64,000 bases of DNA from Eumeta japonica. Taxonomy: Eukaryota; Arthropoda; Insecta; Lepidoptera; Psychidae. Positions 50,151-62,424 of the stretch are shown here, one piece after another. Each line of letters starts with the position of its first letter. The first letter of the stretch is position 1. Under the pieces are notes generated by a model that saw only the letters and a list, made by a program, of their open reading frames with translations, ran no database searches and was not told where the DNA came from. A program made the translations under genes and the position numbers. The DNA lies in NCBI GenBank assembly GCA_005406025.1, contig BGZK01000014.1, positions 1,209,116-1,273,115 of the forward strand, given 5' to 3'.

Positions 50151-52429
50151 TTCATTATTTTTTTCCGAACTAACTCTTCGAACACGCCTGTGGCGAATCG
50201 AATTGTGTTGTCGCTTGTACCTCTACTTCAATCTATCTTTATTCCATCGCCGCACACCACCTGCCGGCGATAAGCGAAACGCCGTAAATAAACTTTGTAG
50301 TCTTCGGAACGATTACGGCCGTTTATATCGGACGATTGGCCGTTGCTGCATTTTGCGCCGTAATACGGGAAGTGTTTGGAGGGCGTTGAAGGGTCGGGTC
50401 AAGCGAAGAGATAGAACGAATTACAGTTTAATATTTATTAATTATAATAAATTACAGACATATTATGCGATATAATGAATATCGCGTCATTTGTCTGTGA
50501 AATGGTGCGATAGTTCAACAATAACCACCGGTAACTACGAGTCGACTAGTTCACTCGGTTTCATACATATGTATGTATGCAGGTACACACGCCTTTTTCA
50601 CGGAAGGTTACCTACCCTTCTATACACCTGTACAGAAAATAAATGTGTGTATGTACACCGTAAACGTGGAACTTGAGAAAAGTAACCTATCAGAAAATGA
50701 GGTGAATCTAAGGTATCAGGAGTAGAATAATTGTAAGCACTAGTTTTTTGTAATATTTTTACTAAGCTTAAAATTACTTTATATTTCAGCGAGATTATAG
50801 ATGTGATCTATGAGCAGAAAAATAAGAATGAAATTAATTAAATATAAAATATTAAAGTACAATTTTGTATATACAAAAGATAAGAACTGTTAGAAAATAT
50901 TAAGTGCAATATAGGTATACCTACTATAGTATACTCACTATACGATGCCTGTGTAGGCCTACATGCACGTACCAACAAATGCAATCGCTCGAATGGGAGC
51001 AAGTATTAGACAGTGGGCGATGTAGATACACACTAGCGCTTGCTCCCTGCTTTGGTTCGGTAATACAGGCGCAAACAAAAGTACATTGCTTAGTAGACTA
51101 GAATGGGGAGGATACGAATGTATTTTATCTCATTCTCTTATATGTATATTTGTATATATTTATCCTATATATCTCTATAGTGATGCATTTTCCTTTCATC
51201 GAGTGCCAAATCGCAACAATTCTTCAAAACTTTCACCTCAAAAAAGTACATCTGCATAAAGAGTAAATGTACGTAATATAAATATATATATGCCTAGGAA
51301 GTGAATTTTTTTAGGTAATCTATGATCTTTGGATCAAAGTTCTTTAACGCACTTGCGGTAGGAGTTGGCTGGTGAAAATCGTTACATAAGAAAAGTTACA
51401 TGCTACTTTCTTTCTCATTTTATACAAACATAACTGTAGTTTGTTTGATATTTAACATAATTTGCATAAACAGTATTAAAGTATATTTTCTTTTGTTTTA
51501 AACAATAGTTGTTTTATTGGAGGAAATAAATATGAATAGTGTAATTAATTTTATTGTTCTTGAACTTCGTTCATAATCTGATAATTATTATTATATTTAC
51601 ATTTTTGTAATCAAAGATTTATTTAAGGTAGCCAAAATAATAAATTTATGTTTAACATTCAAAATGATCTAGGATCCTTGTGATGGAAGAACGGTACGGG
51701 CAAATATGACGAGCGAGCGTGATGTTTTTTTATACCGTACTAAATTTTCCGTTCACGTGCCTAAAGAAGTCGAAAATATTCAAAAACCCTTACATTTGTA
51801 ACGTGCTCTATGACTGAACATTGCAATTAAATACTCAAATTTCCTTATAATCGGCTCGCCAAAGGGTAGGCAATAAGCTTGTTGCTTATTTATATTATTA
51901 CATTCCTATATAGGTAGATTAGATTGTACTTGCATAGATTGCACTTCTGTGCTATAAACGCACGATATTCATTTTGGAAACTGAGAGGGTGCCTCTTTCC
52001 AGATTCGAACTGAGGCAATAACCTCAAAATATTTGCTTTCAGTAACATCGGATTCATGTTGCCTTAGATGTTACGACTCTTGCTAATTGCATACTTTCTA
52101 CTGCAAATATTTGTCGTATTTGACTGAATGATGTTTATAAGACCTGGGCTTTATTTTTCATTTATATACTATTTTCAGTCCTATTTTAACAATATCCTAG
52201 GATTGTATAAATTTTTTCTTTTGTCAAATTAAATATAAAGTGTTAAGTTTATCTATTATAGCCATTTTTCCTGGAAAATTGAAGAAAAGAAATCTAAACG
52301 TCATTTATAGTTTATAACCGATATATCGTTTGAAGTAATTACATTATTTTTATGTTGTGGATATTGATTTTCAAAATTAAGTGGCCCTATCGTGCTATGT
52401 TATGTATCCAAATATTTATAGTTATTTAG
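48533..52429. other. Intron stretch
   Basis: No exon recognised. It includes (TA)n at 50112-50145 and GC-balanced patches at 49.46-49.57 kb, 50.19-50.42 kb and 50.94-51.08 kb. A minus-strand B-box-like GTTCGAATC at about 52.0 kb lacks a clear A box and is not called. Confidence 0.45.
50112..50145. repeat. (TA)n microsatellite
   Basis: About 34 bases of TA dinucleotides. Confidence 0.95.
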
Positions 52430-52433
52430 CAAT

Positions 52434-52680
52434 GATGGTCGAGTGGTCATCCGAACATTGTATCAAATCAAAAGGTAACGGGTTTGAATTCTTACCACGG
52501 CGAAGTGACCCATCAAGTTTTAACATTGGTCAAGTAAGATCCATCGCTGACCACCTCGGAGATCGCATTAGGCCATGGTGCTGAATGTAGTCACCACTTT
52601 GGTAACAAGCTCGCCAGCAGCCCTCGACCCGCACGGGGAGGGTTTAAGGCTTAAGGCTCCTCGATCTGTGATAAAAGCCT
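52434..52680 (+). repeat. tRNA-derived SINE-like unit
   Basis: A-box-like GATGGTCGAGTGG (52434-52446) and B-box-like GGTTTGAATTC (52481-52491) are spaced as in a tRNA gene. About 190 bases of GC-balanced body without coding follow. This is the layout of a tRNA-derived SINE. The right end is not fixed; a large hairpin begins at 52681. Confidence 0.5.
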
Positions 52681-52743
52681 GACCAAGGAACACAAAACTA
52701 TTGGTCAAATATGGTTTGACCAATAGTTTTGTGTTCTTTGGTC
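52681..52743. repeat. Long hairpin with 29-bp arms
   Basis: The arms 52681-52709 and 52715-52743 are inverse copies with a single mismatch, around the 5-base centre TATGG. CAAATATGGTTT recurs just downstream at about 52748, suggesting a copying event during repair. Confidence 0.9.
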
Positions 52744-53511
52744 CAACCAAATATGGTTTTTTTAACTTCCGCCGTGAAAATTGATAAATTTTTGTAAATT
52801 GTAAAGCTAATGTTTTTGATTATCGAAAATAGAGTTTTCATTAGATATTGACGCTTTAGAGTTCTACGACTCTGTTTGTACACTTTACTAATGATTTCTG
52901 TGTTCATGTATGTTGAGTGTAAGCGTGCGTATGTAAACCTCTCATAATTTTTCGAAAAACGCTTTTAAAAAAAGGTTTTTTTGAAGTAACATTTAAACTA
53001 ATTCTGTTGATCGACATCAAAATCTGATAACCACTTTTCACCAAACCGTTGCAATGATTGTTGTACATTACATAAAATCGGCTTGATTTTATGTAATTTA
53101 CGGTAAGAGACACGTTGAACAAAATTTTTGCCGTAAAAATTTTTCTCCAACGATGTTTCTTCAACAAATAAATCTCTCGGACTCGGACAAAAGTATTTTT
53201 CCAACACATAAAAGTACAGACGAATTGTTTATGTTTCAAATCTGTCAATTTGTATATGTACTGTCGGCTCTCGCTTGTGATTGCCCTAGTTTTTAAACAC
53301 ACTTCATCGTCTCACATGGAGGTTTTTGTTACAATATTTTTTACTTTATTTTTTCTCCTTACAAACAACAATGAGCGTTTTCAACTGCATCAAAATCGGT
53401 TGGTTCGTTCGAGAGATACGATCATCAAAAAATTCGAAAACGAAGGGTTTTTTCAAGGTAACGTGAAACTTTTCATGGATTGGTGTTTGAAAGAAAGAAA
53501 ATTTTATTTTA

Positions 53512-53579
<68 letters not shown>

Positions 53580-55089
53580 TATATATAAATGTTAATATAT
53601 TAAGTTTAGTTATTACAAAAATATTAGGCAATCAACAAAAAAAGTTGTCACTCAGCATAAATTGTCGTAGTGGTCATTATTACAACGCTGATCTTCCGTA
53701 ACACTTAGCTCCTGTCCAATGGCAATCGAGTAGCATCGCTGGCATCAAGACGAGACAATCGTACACGTTCAGAAAATGAAATCAGTTAATTATACATTCT
53801 TAGAAACGTCAGTGTTACTTAAAGTATGCAACTATATGTACAACTTTTATCTGTAAATATTTTATCAGAACTGCATGAACAGTGAAGTAATCATAGACAA
53901 TCCCGTTTCAGAACGACCTTCTACGTAAAACGTCTTTGTATATGTAATAAGTAAGACTTTGAGAACTTTTTAAAAGAAAAGATAGAGCTTGAATTTGTAA
54001 TAGGTGGTGGTAAGTAGTTCTAGCTGAAACTACCACGACCAAACTTTGGTACTCGATTATTGTCTTCTGCTAAAAAACCTACATCGAAGGTCGTAAAGCG
54101 GATAAAATCGAATACCGCGTTTGAAAGATATGGTAGTGTGAATATAAAAATGAAAATAAAGTTTTTTGAAATAAATTTAGCTTTTTAAACTTGAACAGCT
54201 TTAAATGTATTATTATACTTAATTTTTCGAGTACGAAAAAGTACAATAATTTACTGCTACTTCTATTTTTCTACGCTTTGAGTTCGAATGTAGCAAAAAA
54301 TTTTAGAGATGACCTGCAGGGTCAACCGTTTTTTGAATTTTTGAGTTCGAAAAGCTCAAAAACCTATAAACAATTAAAAATGATAGCGGAAAGTTTTAAA
54401 AATTACTTTCAGTGTCAACCGTTTTTCAGATTTAATTTTTTTAGGCTAATCATCTGACGAGATAACTTTTACAGACCTAGCAGGCTTTTCAGTTCTCTAT
54501 TAAATACGTGCGTACGAGCAGAGAATATCTACAACTAAAACGGTCGAATTTGTCTAACGGCTATAAATTTTTAACGATAATATAATATGTAGCAAGAAAA
54601 TATAAAAATGTTTTAATTATTAAAAAAAAAGTTCATGACCAGTGTTCGTGTCTATCGACAATATTTTCGCGTACACCTAATTGTCGTTGACATTTGAAAG
54701 AAACGACATGACACGGTCATGATTATCGTGTACATTATTCCATTTTAGTTAATGAGAACATGCAGCGTTACTTTTGGATTATTTGTGTAAATATATCTTT
54801 CTAAACAGAGAAAATGTAGTTACATTCTTGTAATTTCTCTTATTTTAGTGAATATATATTTGTGATTCCTTAGGTATTCTACCATAGCCCGAAAAAGAAG
54901 AAAATGAAAGTTGCATAAATTTTTTTTCACTATGTACTTTACATTGCGACTTCCAACTTTTACATATGTAATTTGATTTACAAATTCGGAATAGCTAATG
55001 CTTCACATATATTTACCTATAAAGTTAATAACACGTGTACTTTTATTTATGTAGATATTAATTATGTTTTTACGGTTCTGTATCTTTAA
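52744..55089. other. Intron stretch
   Basis: No exon recognised. It includes the (AT)n tract at 53513-53578 and two diverged units at 54.28-54.43 kb that share TTGAGTTCGAA and GTCAACCGTTTTT. Confidence 0.45.
53513..53578. repeat. (AT)n microsatellite
   Basis: 66 bases of AT dinucleotides; the open frame running into it ends in repeated Tyr-Ile and is not a gene. Confidence 0.97.
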
Positions 55090-55460
55090 AGGTAAAAGGG
55101 ATGTTTATAGGACCACTTTGTTGTTCGTCTGTTTATCCGTTTGTCTATCTGTCAAGCATCTTTTCCTCAGAAAAGCGGTGAAGTATCAAATTAAAATGAA
55201 CATTAAATAGCTACGTTTGAGGTTCCTTGAAGCTGTAAAAAATCAAGCTTCTAAGTCAACGTAATCAAATAATACTATCAAAAAATGGCCATTTATGCCT
55301 TACATTTTGAAATTCGTAAATCAATTTTAAAAATCTAGATATTTAAAAGAGATGGTAAAATTTTTTCAACAAAAAAATAACCAAAATTTCGAAATACCTT
55401 GGACTAAAATTTCGTCAGTATCGGAATCGAAGACAGACAAAAATCATCGAGAAACTTGAC
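55090..55460 (+). repeat. Interspersed repeat of a common lepidopteran type
   Basis: GGACCACTTTGTTGTTCGTC, then TCTGTCAAGCATCTTTTCCT, GGTTCCTTGAAGCTGTAAAA and CAAGCTTCTAAGTCAACG follow in order. This resembles a widespread non-coding lepidopteran repeat. Recognition is from memory, and the ends are not defined. Confidence 0.45.
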
Positions 55461-58197
55461 GGATGAAATATCTATATACATGATCAAGTTTCTATGGAAT
55501 CCTCAGGGTGCGGGTCACATTCTCACTTGTTCCGGCAGTAAATGTAAGTAAAAAAATACGTATGTTTGAAAATGACAGGAACCGTGAAGGAAATCGGACA
55601 TTAGAGTCATCGAAATGATTTAAAAATGGACGGACGTACTCTCGTAACCATAAAAAGAGGTCAGACCATTATTAATTATATTTATTAAGTTATTTTGGAG
55701 GAGTGTGTGAAGAAACAGAGTCGTCGACGAATGTCTTACTTCTGTACCTAATTTCTCAGATTTCGATAATAAACACGATAAACTTTATTTAATAAATATC
55801 CGGCGGTGTTTACACGAGAGTTGACAGGCGCGGGCTATTTCCACAGACGTTGCATTATTAGGCCGGATCGCCGCCGGTTGGATTATTGCTCGCCGCGCCG
55901 CCCGCCGCTCGGCCTTCGAGTCCCGTTCACGTAGCAAAAGCGCGAGCGGGGAGATTAGCGAAAGGGCGATTTTAACGCCATCAGGTTTCTATCGTAATCA
56001 TTGCTATTTGCTCTTATTTATGAACGCTTTTCTAATGAAAGGTAAGGTTGAAAGTACCTAAAACAGATTTATTTTCAACTCGGCTTTTATTATTTATTTC
56101 ATCAGATTTTCTATTGTTAAATTTGTATCGACACAGACTCTACTTATGATGTGAAGGACGTTCGAACCTTAAGTGTAATTTCTTATTTTTGGGAACTATA
56201 TATCAAAAAGAAAATTAAATGAACTATACTGTGTAACTTGACCTGCTATTTCACTTCCGTCGTCAAAAGAAGTGTTTTCTTTCTGACATTTCGTAAAATT
56301 GACGTCTTTTTAGTAATTTTTTTTTCTGCATTCGATATAGATGAAAAAGAATTATAAAGAGTTGAATATTGAATTATACATTTCATTGAGTATCATACGA
56401 TTTGTAAGAAACGGTTTCGAAGCAGCGCCGAAATAACTTTTTGTTGCGATTGCGTGTGCGATTTATAAAGTAAATTGATACAATATAATACATAAAATGA
56501 GTTATTGATTTAGAAGAAAATCGAAGATAAATTACTATCATTTATGATTAAAAAATAAATATCTATCTTTTAAATGCAAATGCGTTTTCGCTCGCTTACT
56601 GCACCAGCGTGGGCACAGTTCATCAAACTTCTTGGCGTAGCTCCAATGCATAAACCGCTGTTCGACATTACTCCCGATGTACAGTCAATAACAGTACAAA
56701 TATTGCAATATTGCTTATGGTATGATTTTTCTTTGTTATCCGGTCACCATGTCTATGTGTAGCATCCATCTGAAGAGATCTGTTTAAAGTATACGTCGAT
56801 GGTTTTTTGTGTAGTTTTTGCAAATCCGCTTGTAAAATGGTGAATTACATTAACAGTAATATAATATGATATAACTACAGAAACAGTAATATAATTAAAG
56901 GCGCAAAGCGTATACGAGACGTTCCGACTGTTGTAAAATTTAATATACCTACATTTTTATTATGTGGCGATGAGAAAAACATAAAACTATATTCATAATA
57001 TTTCAGTCGTATACCAAATTACATAAATTATCTTTATTTCAATCGTAAATATATGAAAGTAATGGAATATTTATTTGAAATACGAAATAGGATTTAATAC
57101 GCGATCTAAACTGCGCATGCAATGTGAAGACGCTGCATTCGGTTGCACACGAAGTTCCGTTGACCTATCTGCATTGTTGTCGGACTTCGATCTGATGGTA
57201 GATGCATCTATGCAATTGCATTTTGGCTAAAGTTGAAGTAGACGGATCAAGCACATATTTACTAAATGACTATGTTGGGTGTACTGGAAGTATTACTTGA
57301 CGAAGTAAAAAATGCTATCCTGGAAATTGGGTCTTTTAATTATATAAACTGCATACTGAAGAAGGATTTCCAAAAAAATTATAAAGAACACTTTCTGTAA
57401 AACGGTTCGAAGACTTGGAAGATACAGCATGTCACCCTTTTAGTTCATTTTTGTATCTAGCATACGTCATCAGAAATAAATAATATTTGGTTAAATTGTA
57501 ATTATAAAAAATATACTTGTTTTTGTGTATTGAATACACTATTAAAGGTTTTCATCGTTTTCTATTGAAATCACAAGCAGTTCAGCATTTGGTAAATTCA
57601 TTTAAGTATTTTGTTAACGCAAGGACATTTTCTAGCTCTATCTTTACGGTACAATTTAGTAGGCGGGCTGACTATATTTTAAGAGTTTGTCTAAAACTTT
57701 CTTAATTGAAAAAGGGATTTTTGGCTTACAACCTATTTCAGTAGTATCTCATAAATTTTGTTCATAGTTTGTTTCTAATTTTTCGTATAGTTAATGACAA
57801 AAAAATACGTCATTAAATGAAAACAAGATCTGTAAAATGTTGTTACCAATTATTTTATTCCAGATTAATACTGTAGAGATTTAAAGAAATAAACGATCAT
57901 TTTTGTTTGTTTTTCAAACATCAGTTCATAGTAATGGTAATAATAAGTTATCAGACAGAAAAAACAATCACCAAGAAGACTTTTGCAGATTCAGTGAAAC
58001 ATCTAGATTCTTTTTGGCGAGATGCTGCGCGTCTGTTGTAACACGTCCCACGTCGGCCGTAGTACCTAATAAGAGTTCTCATTCTATGCGTTATGGCATC
58101 TCGCACAGCGGATTCATGTTATCCGGTTCTGATGGGATTCAACACATTCATACGTGCATTATTTTGTTTATTTAGATTTGTCGCTGTATAGATAATA
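55461..58197. other. Intron stretch
   Basis: No exon recognised. A GC-rich island at 55.80-55.99 kb (CGCCGCGCCGCCCGCCGCTC) is followed by GCGATTTTAACGCC and could be regulatory. Patches at 57.10-57.24 kb and 57.95-58.15 kb are GC-balanced without assignment. Confidence 0.45.
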
Positions 58198-58620
58198 CGA
58201 AGGCTACTCCAAAACTATTGCGATACATGAAAACTATACAAGCGAGACCCACGTCTTTTACAGAAACAGAGTCAAAATATTCAGTAATAGCAGAGCCGAT
58301 CTCTCCTTCCGGTGTACCACGCAGTTTCGACCACGCAGTTCATATCTTAAATTGAAAAAAACAAACAAAATTCACACATTGCGAGATCGAGTGAGGCCGA
58401 TGCTTTAGATTACATTGTTATTTTCCTTCAAGAAGTCGACAGTGAGCGCAGGGACATGAGAGGATGCGTTGTCTTAGTTGCAGCATTGATCCACTATTTC
58501 TAAGGGTCCGGAGAAGTTCTGGCAAGCTGTTGTATGTGCCAGGCCGCCGTGGTAGTTTTCTGTGCTTCATTATTAAACTCTGACTGTAACCGCTGCACAC
58601 AGAAACACACGTTATAATAT
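58198..58620 (-). mobile_element. Decayed mariner transposon, minus strand
   Basis: On the minus strand, frameshifted mariner transposase is readable. LPELLRTLRN (near 58.53 kb) matches the family CLPE region. DNASSH follows, with the second catalytic Asp codon at plus 58471-58473. DLAMCEFCLFF follows, where the third catalytic residue is Glu (plus 58371-58373) in place of Asp. Then comes a LRYELRGR-like segment. CGAAGGCTACTCCAAAACTA after a TA at 58196-58197 looks like a mariner terminal repeat, placing the element's 3' end there. The opposite end is lost. It is inactive. Confidence 0.7.
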
Positions 58621-59751
58621 CTATGTTTAAAAACGTGGGAAGTGACTATTGCGCGCACTTTTGTAGTGAAGGGTACTTGTGAGCATGCGCAGTCATAACC
58701 AGGGGAGAACCGGCGTTCGGCAGTATCTCAATAATTCTCGACTGGCACTCGTATCGTCACCGATGACTCTAATTTGTATCAGTGCTACTACCACTGTTAC
58801 TACTAAATATTACATCAGCATTATCTAGGACAACGTTTTCTTGTAGTTGTGCTAGCGGAGATAGCGGCCGAATACTGTAGTACCTTATCTTTAGCGCCTC
58901 GACTCTGCGATGGTTATTTTGGTGTTTTCAGATGATTCTATAAATTTTCGTAGGTTTCTTTTGACGAACGGGACGAGATGGAACTGTTGATTTTTTATTC
59001 TTCGAGCGCAGTATTATGAGTGTCAATTGGAAAATGTGGTAAATGCTTACCTATTAATAGTAATAACTTAAGTGTCAACTATACACGCGAAGACTCTATA
59101 AAACGAAATATTAATGATGCCAATTTAGTGTCTATCCTTTTTATTAAATAAATAAAAATAAATTAGCTTAAACATAGAATTCGTGAATATTAACATGAAC
59201 ATAAAATACAAGGTATTGTAGTCGAGAGGAGAGCGGTGAAAAAAGACATTTAAGTCATTTATTAAAAGAGAGGTTTTGCGAAACCCCGGGGCTCGTTAAT
59301 TACACTCACTCGGGGCTTGAGCATCCTTTTGTGTCATTTTCACTCCGCAATCATACACTTTCCTCCTTCATAAGAAAAACCCTTTTCCAATATAATATTT
59401 TTCTAATTGGTTTGAATATTACGCGGTTAATCGCTAATCTTATTGAAATATATTTAAGTAAAAGAGTACGATATAGTTCGAAAGAAATAGAGTAAGGCGT
59501 TTAATGTGTAAAAAGTATTCTATTAATTAAATTGTACCTAGGCTATTGAGCTTTGCTCTGTGTCTTTCGTTGTTATGGTGGGAATAGTATCAATTCCCAC
59601 GGGAAAAGTTGCATATCTCCAATTGCAAAAAAAATTTTTAAATACGTGGAGCGCACTATAAGTTTTTGGAACTGGCCACTTAACTGGCCACTTAATAAAC
59701 AGTATTGAAATAGTAATTACTACATTTGCAACTTGACCTCTTTGGCTGTAA
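58621..59751. other. Stretch between the two mariner remnants
   Basis: No exon recognised. Part of the right-hand portion may be the eroded N-terminal half of the following mariner, but no helix-turn-helix coding is readable. Confidence 0.4.
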
Positions 59752-60555
59752 AACATCGATGCTGTGCGCCGTATGGTCGAAACAGACAGGCATGTGATCT
59801 ACCATAAGATCCGGGCATTATTAGGTATAAGCATCAGTCAAATATAATCAATTCTATACAAACGTTTGGGTATGAAAAAGCTGTGATTGCGGTGGATCTC
59901 ACATAATATAATTGAAGCTCAAAAAACGGACGTCATCACTTGGTGCAATGCCATGCTGACCATATTCAAGGAAGAGGCGTCAAATTTCGTGTGGGATGTA
60001 GTATTAACAGGTGAAAAGATATAGACTTCTTGCTACGACTCCAAAACAAAACAACAATCCTCCGTGTGGATGTATCGAGATAAACCGAAACCAACGATAA
60101 TGACCCGCGAGCGAAGTGTCTAAGCGAATGATTGCTTCTTTTTTTAATAAAACTGGACACGTGGCTACTGTTGCTTTGGAGAATCGTCGTACCATGAATA
60201 GTGATTGGTATACTACCATTTGTTTCCCAGAAATTATTGACGAACTCCGTAGAAAAAAAACGTCGTATTATCTTGCAGCACGACAATGCCAGTTCTCATA
60301 TGGCCACACAAAGAAATAAATTTTTGAAGTAGAAAAACGTGAACTTATGAGCAATCTTGCAAAAAAAGCCACAAGGTGCCAGGTTGGGACTGCATCCCAC
60401 CTGGCACCTTGTGGCTTTTTTTTGTTCGCAAAATTAAGAACCCATTATACGGTCAATGATTTTCATCACCAGAAGAGACTGTTGAAGATTACGAGAAACA
60501 CGTTTCCGAAGTCACCAGGTAGCAGTGGCATAAATGTTTTCAAAACTTATTTTTT
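59752..60555 (+). mobile_element. Decayed mariner transposon, plus strand
   Basis: Transposase from NIDAVRRMVETDRHV through ISHNIIEAQK, KTKQQSSVWMYRDKPKP, NKTGHVATVALENRR, HDNASSH and HLAPCGFFLF is readable, with stops and frameshifts. It resembles cecropia-type insect mariners. The first catalytic Asp codon is missing (TG-EK where TGDEK is expected, near 60010). The second is intact (GAC 60282-60284). The third is Gly (GGC 60413-60415). An eight-A run near 60252 carries a frameshift. The N-terminal DNA-binding part and both terminal repeats are not recognised. The element is dead. A hairpin interrupts it at 60361. Confidence 0.85.
60361..60422. repeat. Hairpin inside the mariner
   Basis: 60361-60389 and 60395-60422 are inverse copies apart from one extra T, around the 5-base centre CTGCA. 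The right arm is genuine transposase sequence (HLAPCGFFLF region). The left arm lies where the preceding family residues should be, so it appears to be an inverted copy of the right. Confidence 0.92.
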
Positions 60556-60950
60556 TTTGTATTAAAAAGTGCATTTATGCTAACAGAAAATGTTTTTAAA
60601 AACAGTAAATTCATTTTTGATAATATTTTTTTCTCATTCATTTCAGAAATTTTCAGCGCGCCCTTCGTACATAATACTCATACATTAGATAATAAGCAAA
60701 ATTTATCCGCCACCCACTCTTTCGTTAATAATGCAACAATGTTTCGTTGTTGGGTAGGCACAGTAACAATGCTATCACCTCAAGATTCTACGAGATGGCG
60801 TTATAAAGCAACGTTTATAAAAATGTTTTTCTAACCTCGTTTTTCTAAGGAAAACACCTTTACAGATAAATTTGGGAAGTAAAATTAATCAAATCAAAGT
60901 AAAAATTGTCATTCAAACAGTAGTCCAGGATAAATGTATAAATTTATATA

Positions 60951-61025
<75 letters not shown>

Positions 61026-61401
61026 AAAGTGTGTACTGTACACACACAAGAGCACTTCGTTCATTATAAGCGTAACGATAGTTGTTTTTAATGTTTTCAT
61101 TTTTATAATGAAACAATAGCATTTTTTGTATTCCTAAAATCAATAAGAGATATAGCTTTTGTTCTCATAAAATAATATTAATGTTTATATTAAGTCGTCC
61201 TTCTACTGTTGAAAGCTATCACTCTATGATTTATCTTATTATAAAATCCTAGAATTTCCATCAGAGATCGAGAATCGCATAATTTAAACACTATTTTGAT
61301 TCTTTAAAAACGTAAGAAATACAGGGGCACGTGGTATAAACGAGATAAGGACAGAAATTTGGTCATAAGTAAAAATAATAACAAGTTTATTGTTACTCAT
61401 T
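60556..61401. other. Intron stretch with compound microsatellite
   Basis: AT-rich, no exon. Holds the (TA)n(TG)n tract listed separately. Confidence 0.5.
60945..61025. repeat. (TA)n(TG)n compound microsatellite
   Basis: About 60 bases of TA followed by about 22 bases of TG; open frames through it on both strands are artefacts. Confidence 0.95.
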
Positions 61402-62424
61402 AACCGACTACAAAGTTTGGAAAGGAGGAGATTCTCAATTCGATTGTTTTTTATGTTTGTTACTTTGGACAGGGTGCATCGATTGTGATAATTCTTTTTT
61501 TATTTGAAAGCTGGTGCTTCCCGTGTGGTTCCATTTTAATTTAGTTCAGTTTTGACAAAGGCATCCACGAGAAAATCGTATAAATCTTAAATTTTCATTA
61601 AGATAGTGCGCGACAAATGGACGAATAACTCATTATCACGCTGATCGATTTGGATGATTCTTTTTTTATTAGAAAGGATGTACTTTAATGAGAGTTTGGT
61701 TAGGTTCAGATTATGGGATCCATGAAAAAGTAACGAAACTCTTCAATTCTTAGGAGCAAATTAACAATACTCGGCCGAATCTTTTAGAGGCTATCTGGAT
61801 ATTTGAGTCACCTACCGTAACGTTGTTATAGTCAAGTAATTGTTGTAGTCGAATATGATGATCAATGGAACTCCTTAATGGCTTACAATAAGGGTTTGAT
61901 TTATGAGCAGCACGTTTAGTAGGTCTACCCATATTCAGACAAATTAGTTAGTGTACTTTAGATTCACTAAAAATCAAAAAATAAACAAAAATTTTAACAA
62001 AAAAAAAAACTGATTCAATACAAAACCTATTAATATGCATTATTCTTAGATAAGTCTATTGTTAGATATATTGTAGTGTTTCCTTGACTGACACCGACTC
62101 CCAAAATAACAATAATTGTAACTACATTGTACATATTATCGTAACGATTTGATTGACTTTTAAGTAGTCTAATATTTTTCAGTTTCATTTTACTTAGGAG
62201 AACTCTTAAAATATTTTGATCTTTGTTTGTTATTCATAGGTATGTGTTGAGTTAAATTTTAAGTGGATAAGTACCCACCTACCTTCTTGCGTGGTAAACA
62301 CATGGATCGTACTTACATATTGATGCGTAGAAAAAGTAAGTTGAATATTAAGTTGTAGAAAAATACGCAATATTTTTTTTTACTTTTTAGTGCATATTAA
62401 TTAATTTTGTTTTTAAGTCGGTTT
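61402..62424 (+). mobile_element. AACCGACTT-family element, copy 4 (apparently full length)
   Basis: Starts AACCGACTACAAAG and ends AAGTCGGTTTT, so the termini are inverted repeats of about 9-13 bases. The interior has family blocks CTGGTGCTTCCCGTGTGG, CAGTTTTGACAAAGGCATCC and ACTCCTTAATGG. A 60-codon minus-strand frame (61750-61932, MGRPTKRAAHKSNP at its start) may be the relic of an encoded protein, but no family is recognised. Length is about 1,020 bases, the largest copy in the window. Confidence 0.65.

Noticed and set aside
51998..52025. Minus-strand GTTCGAATC resembling a B box
   Set aside because: No A box at the right distance; a single short match is weak.
53250..53588. 112-codon plus-strand open frame
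   Set aside because: The end is microsatellite-encoded Tyr-Ile repeat; the start has no recognisable feature.
59966..60286. Minus-strand frames of 106 and 71 codons
   Set aside because: Shadows of the plus-strand mariner transposase remnant.
60909..61143. Open frames on both strands through the TA/TG tract
   Set aside because: Artefacts of the compound microsatellite.
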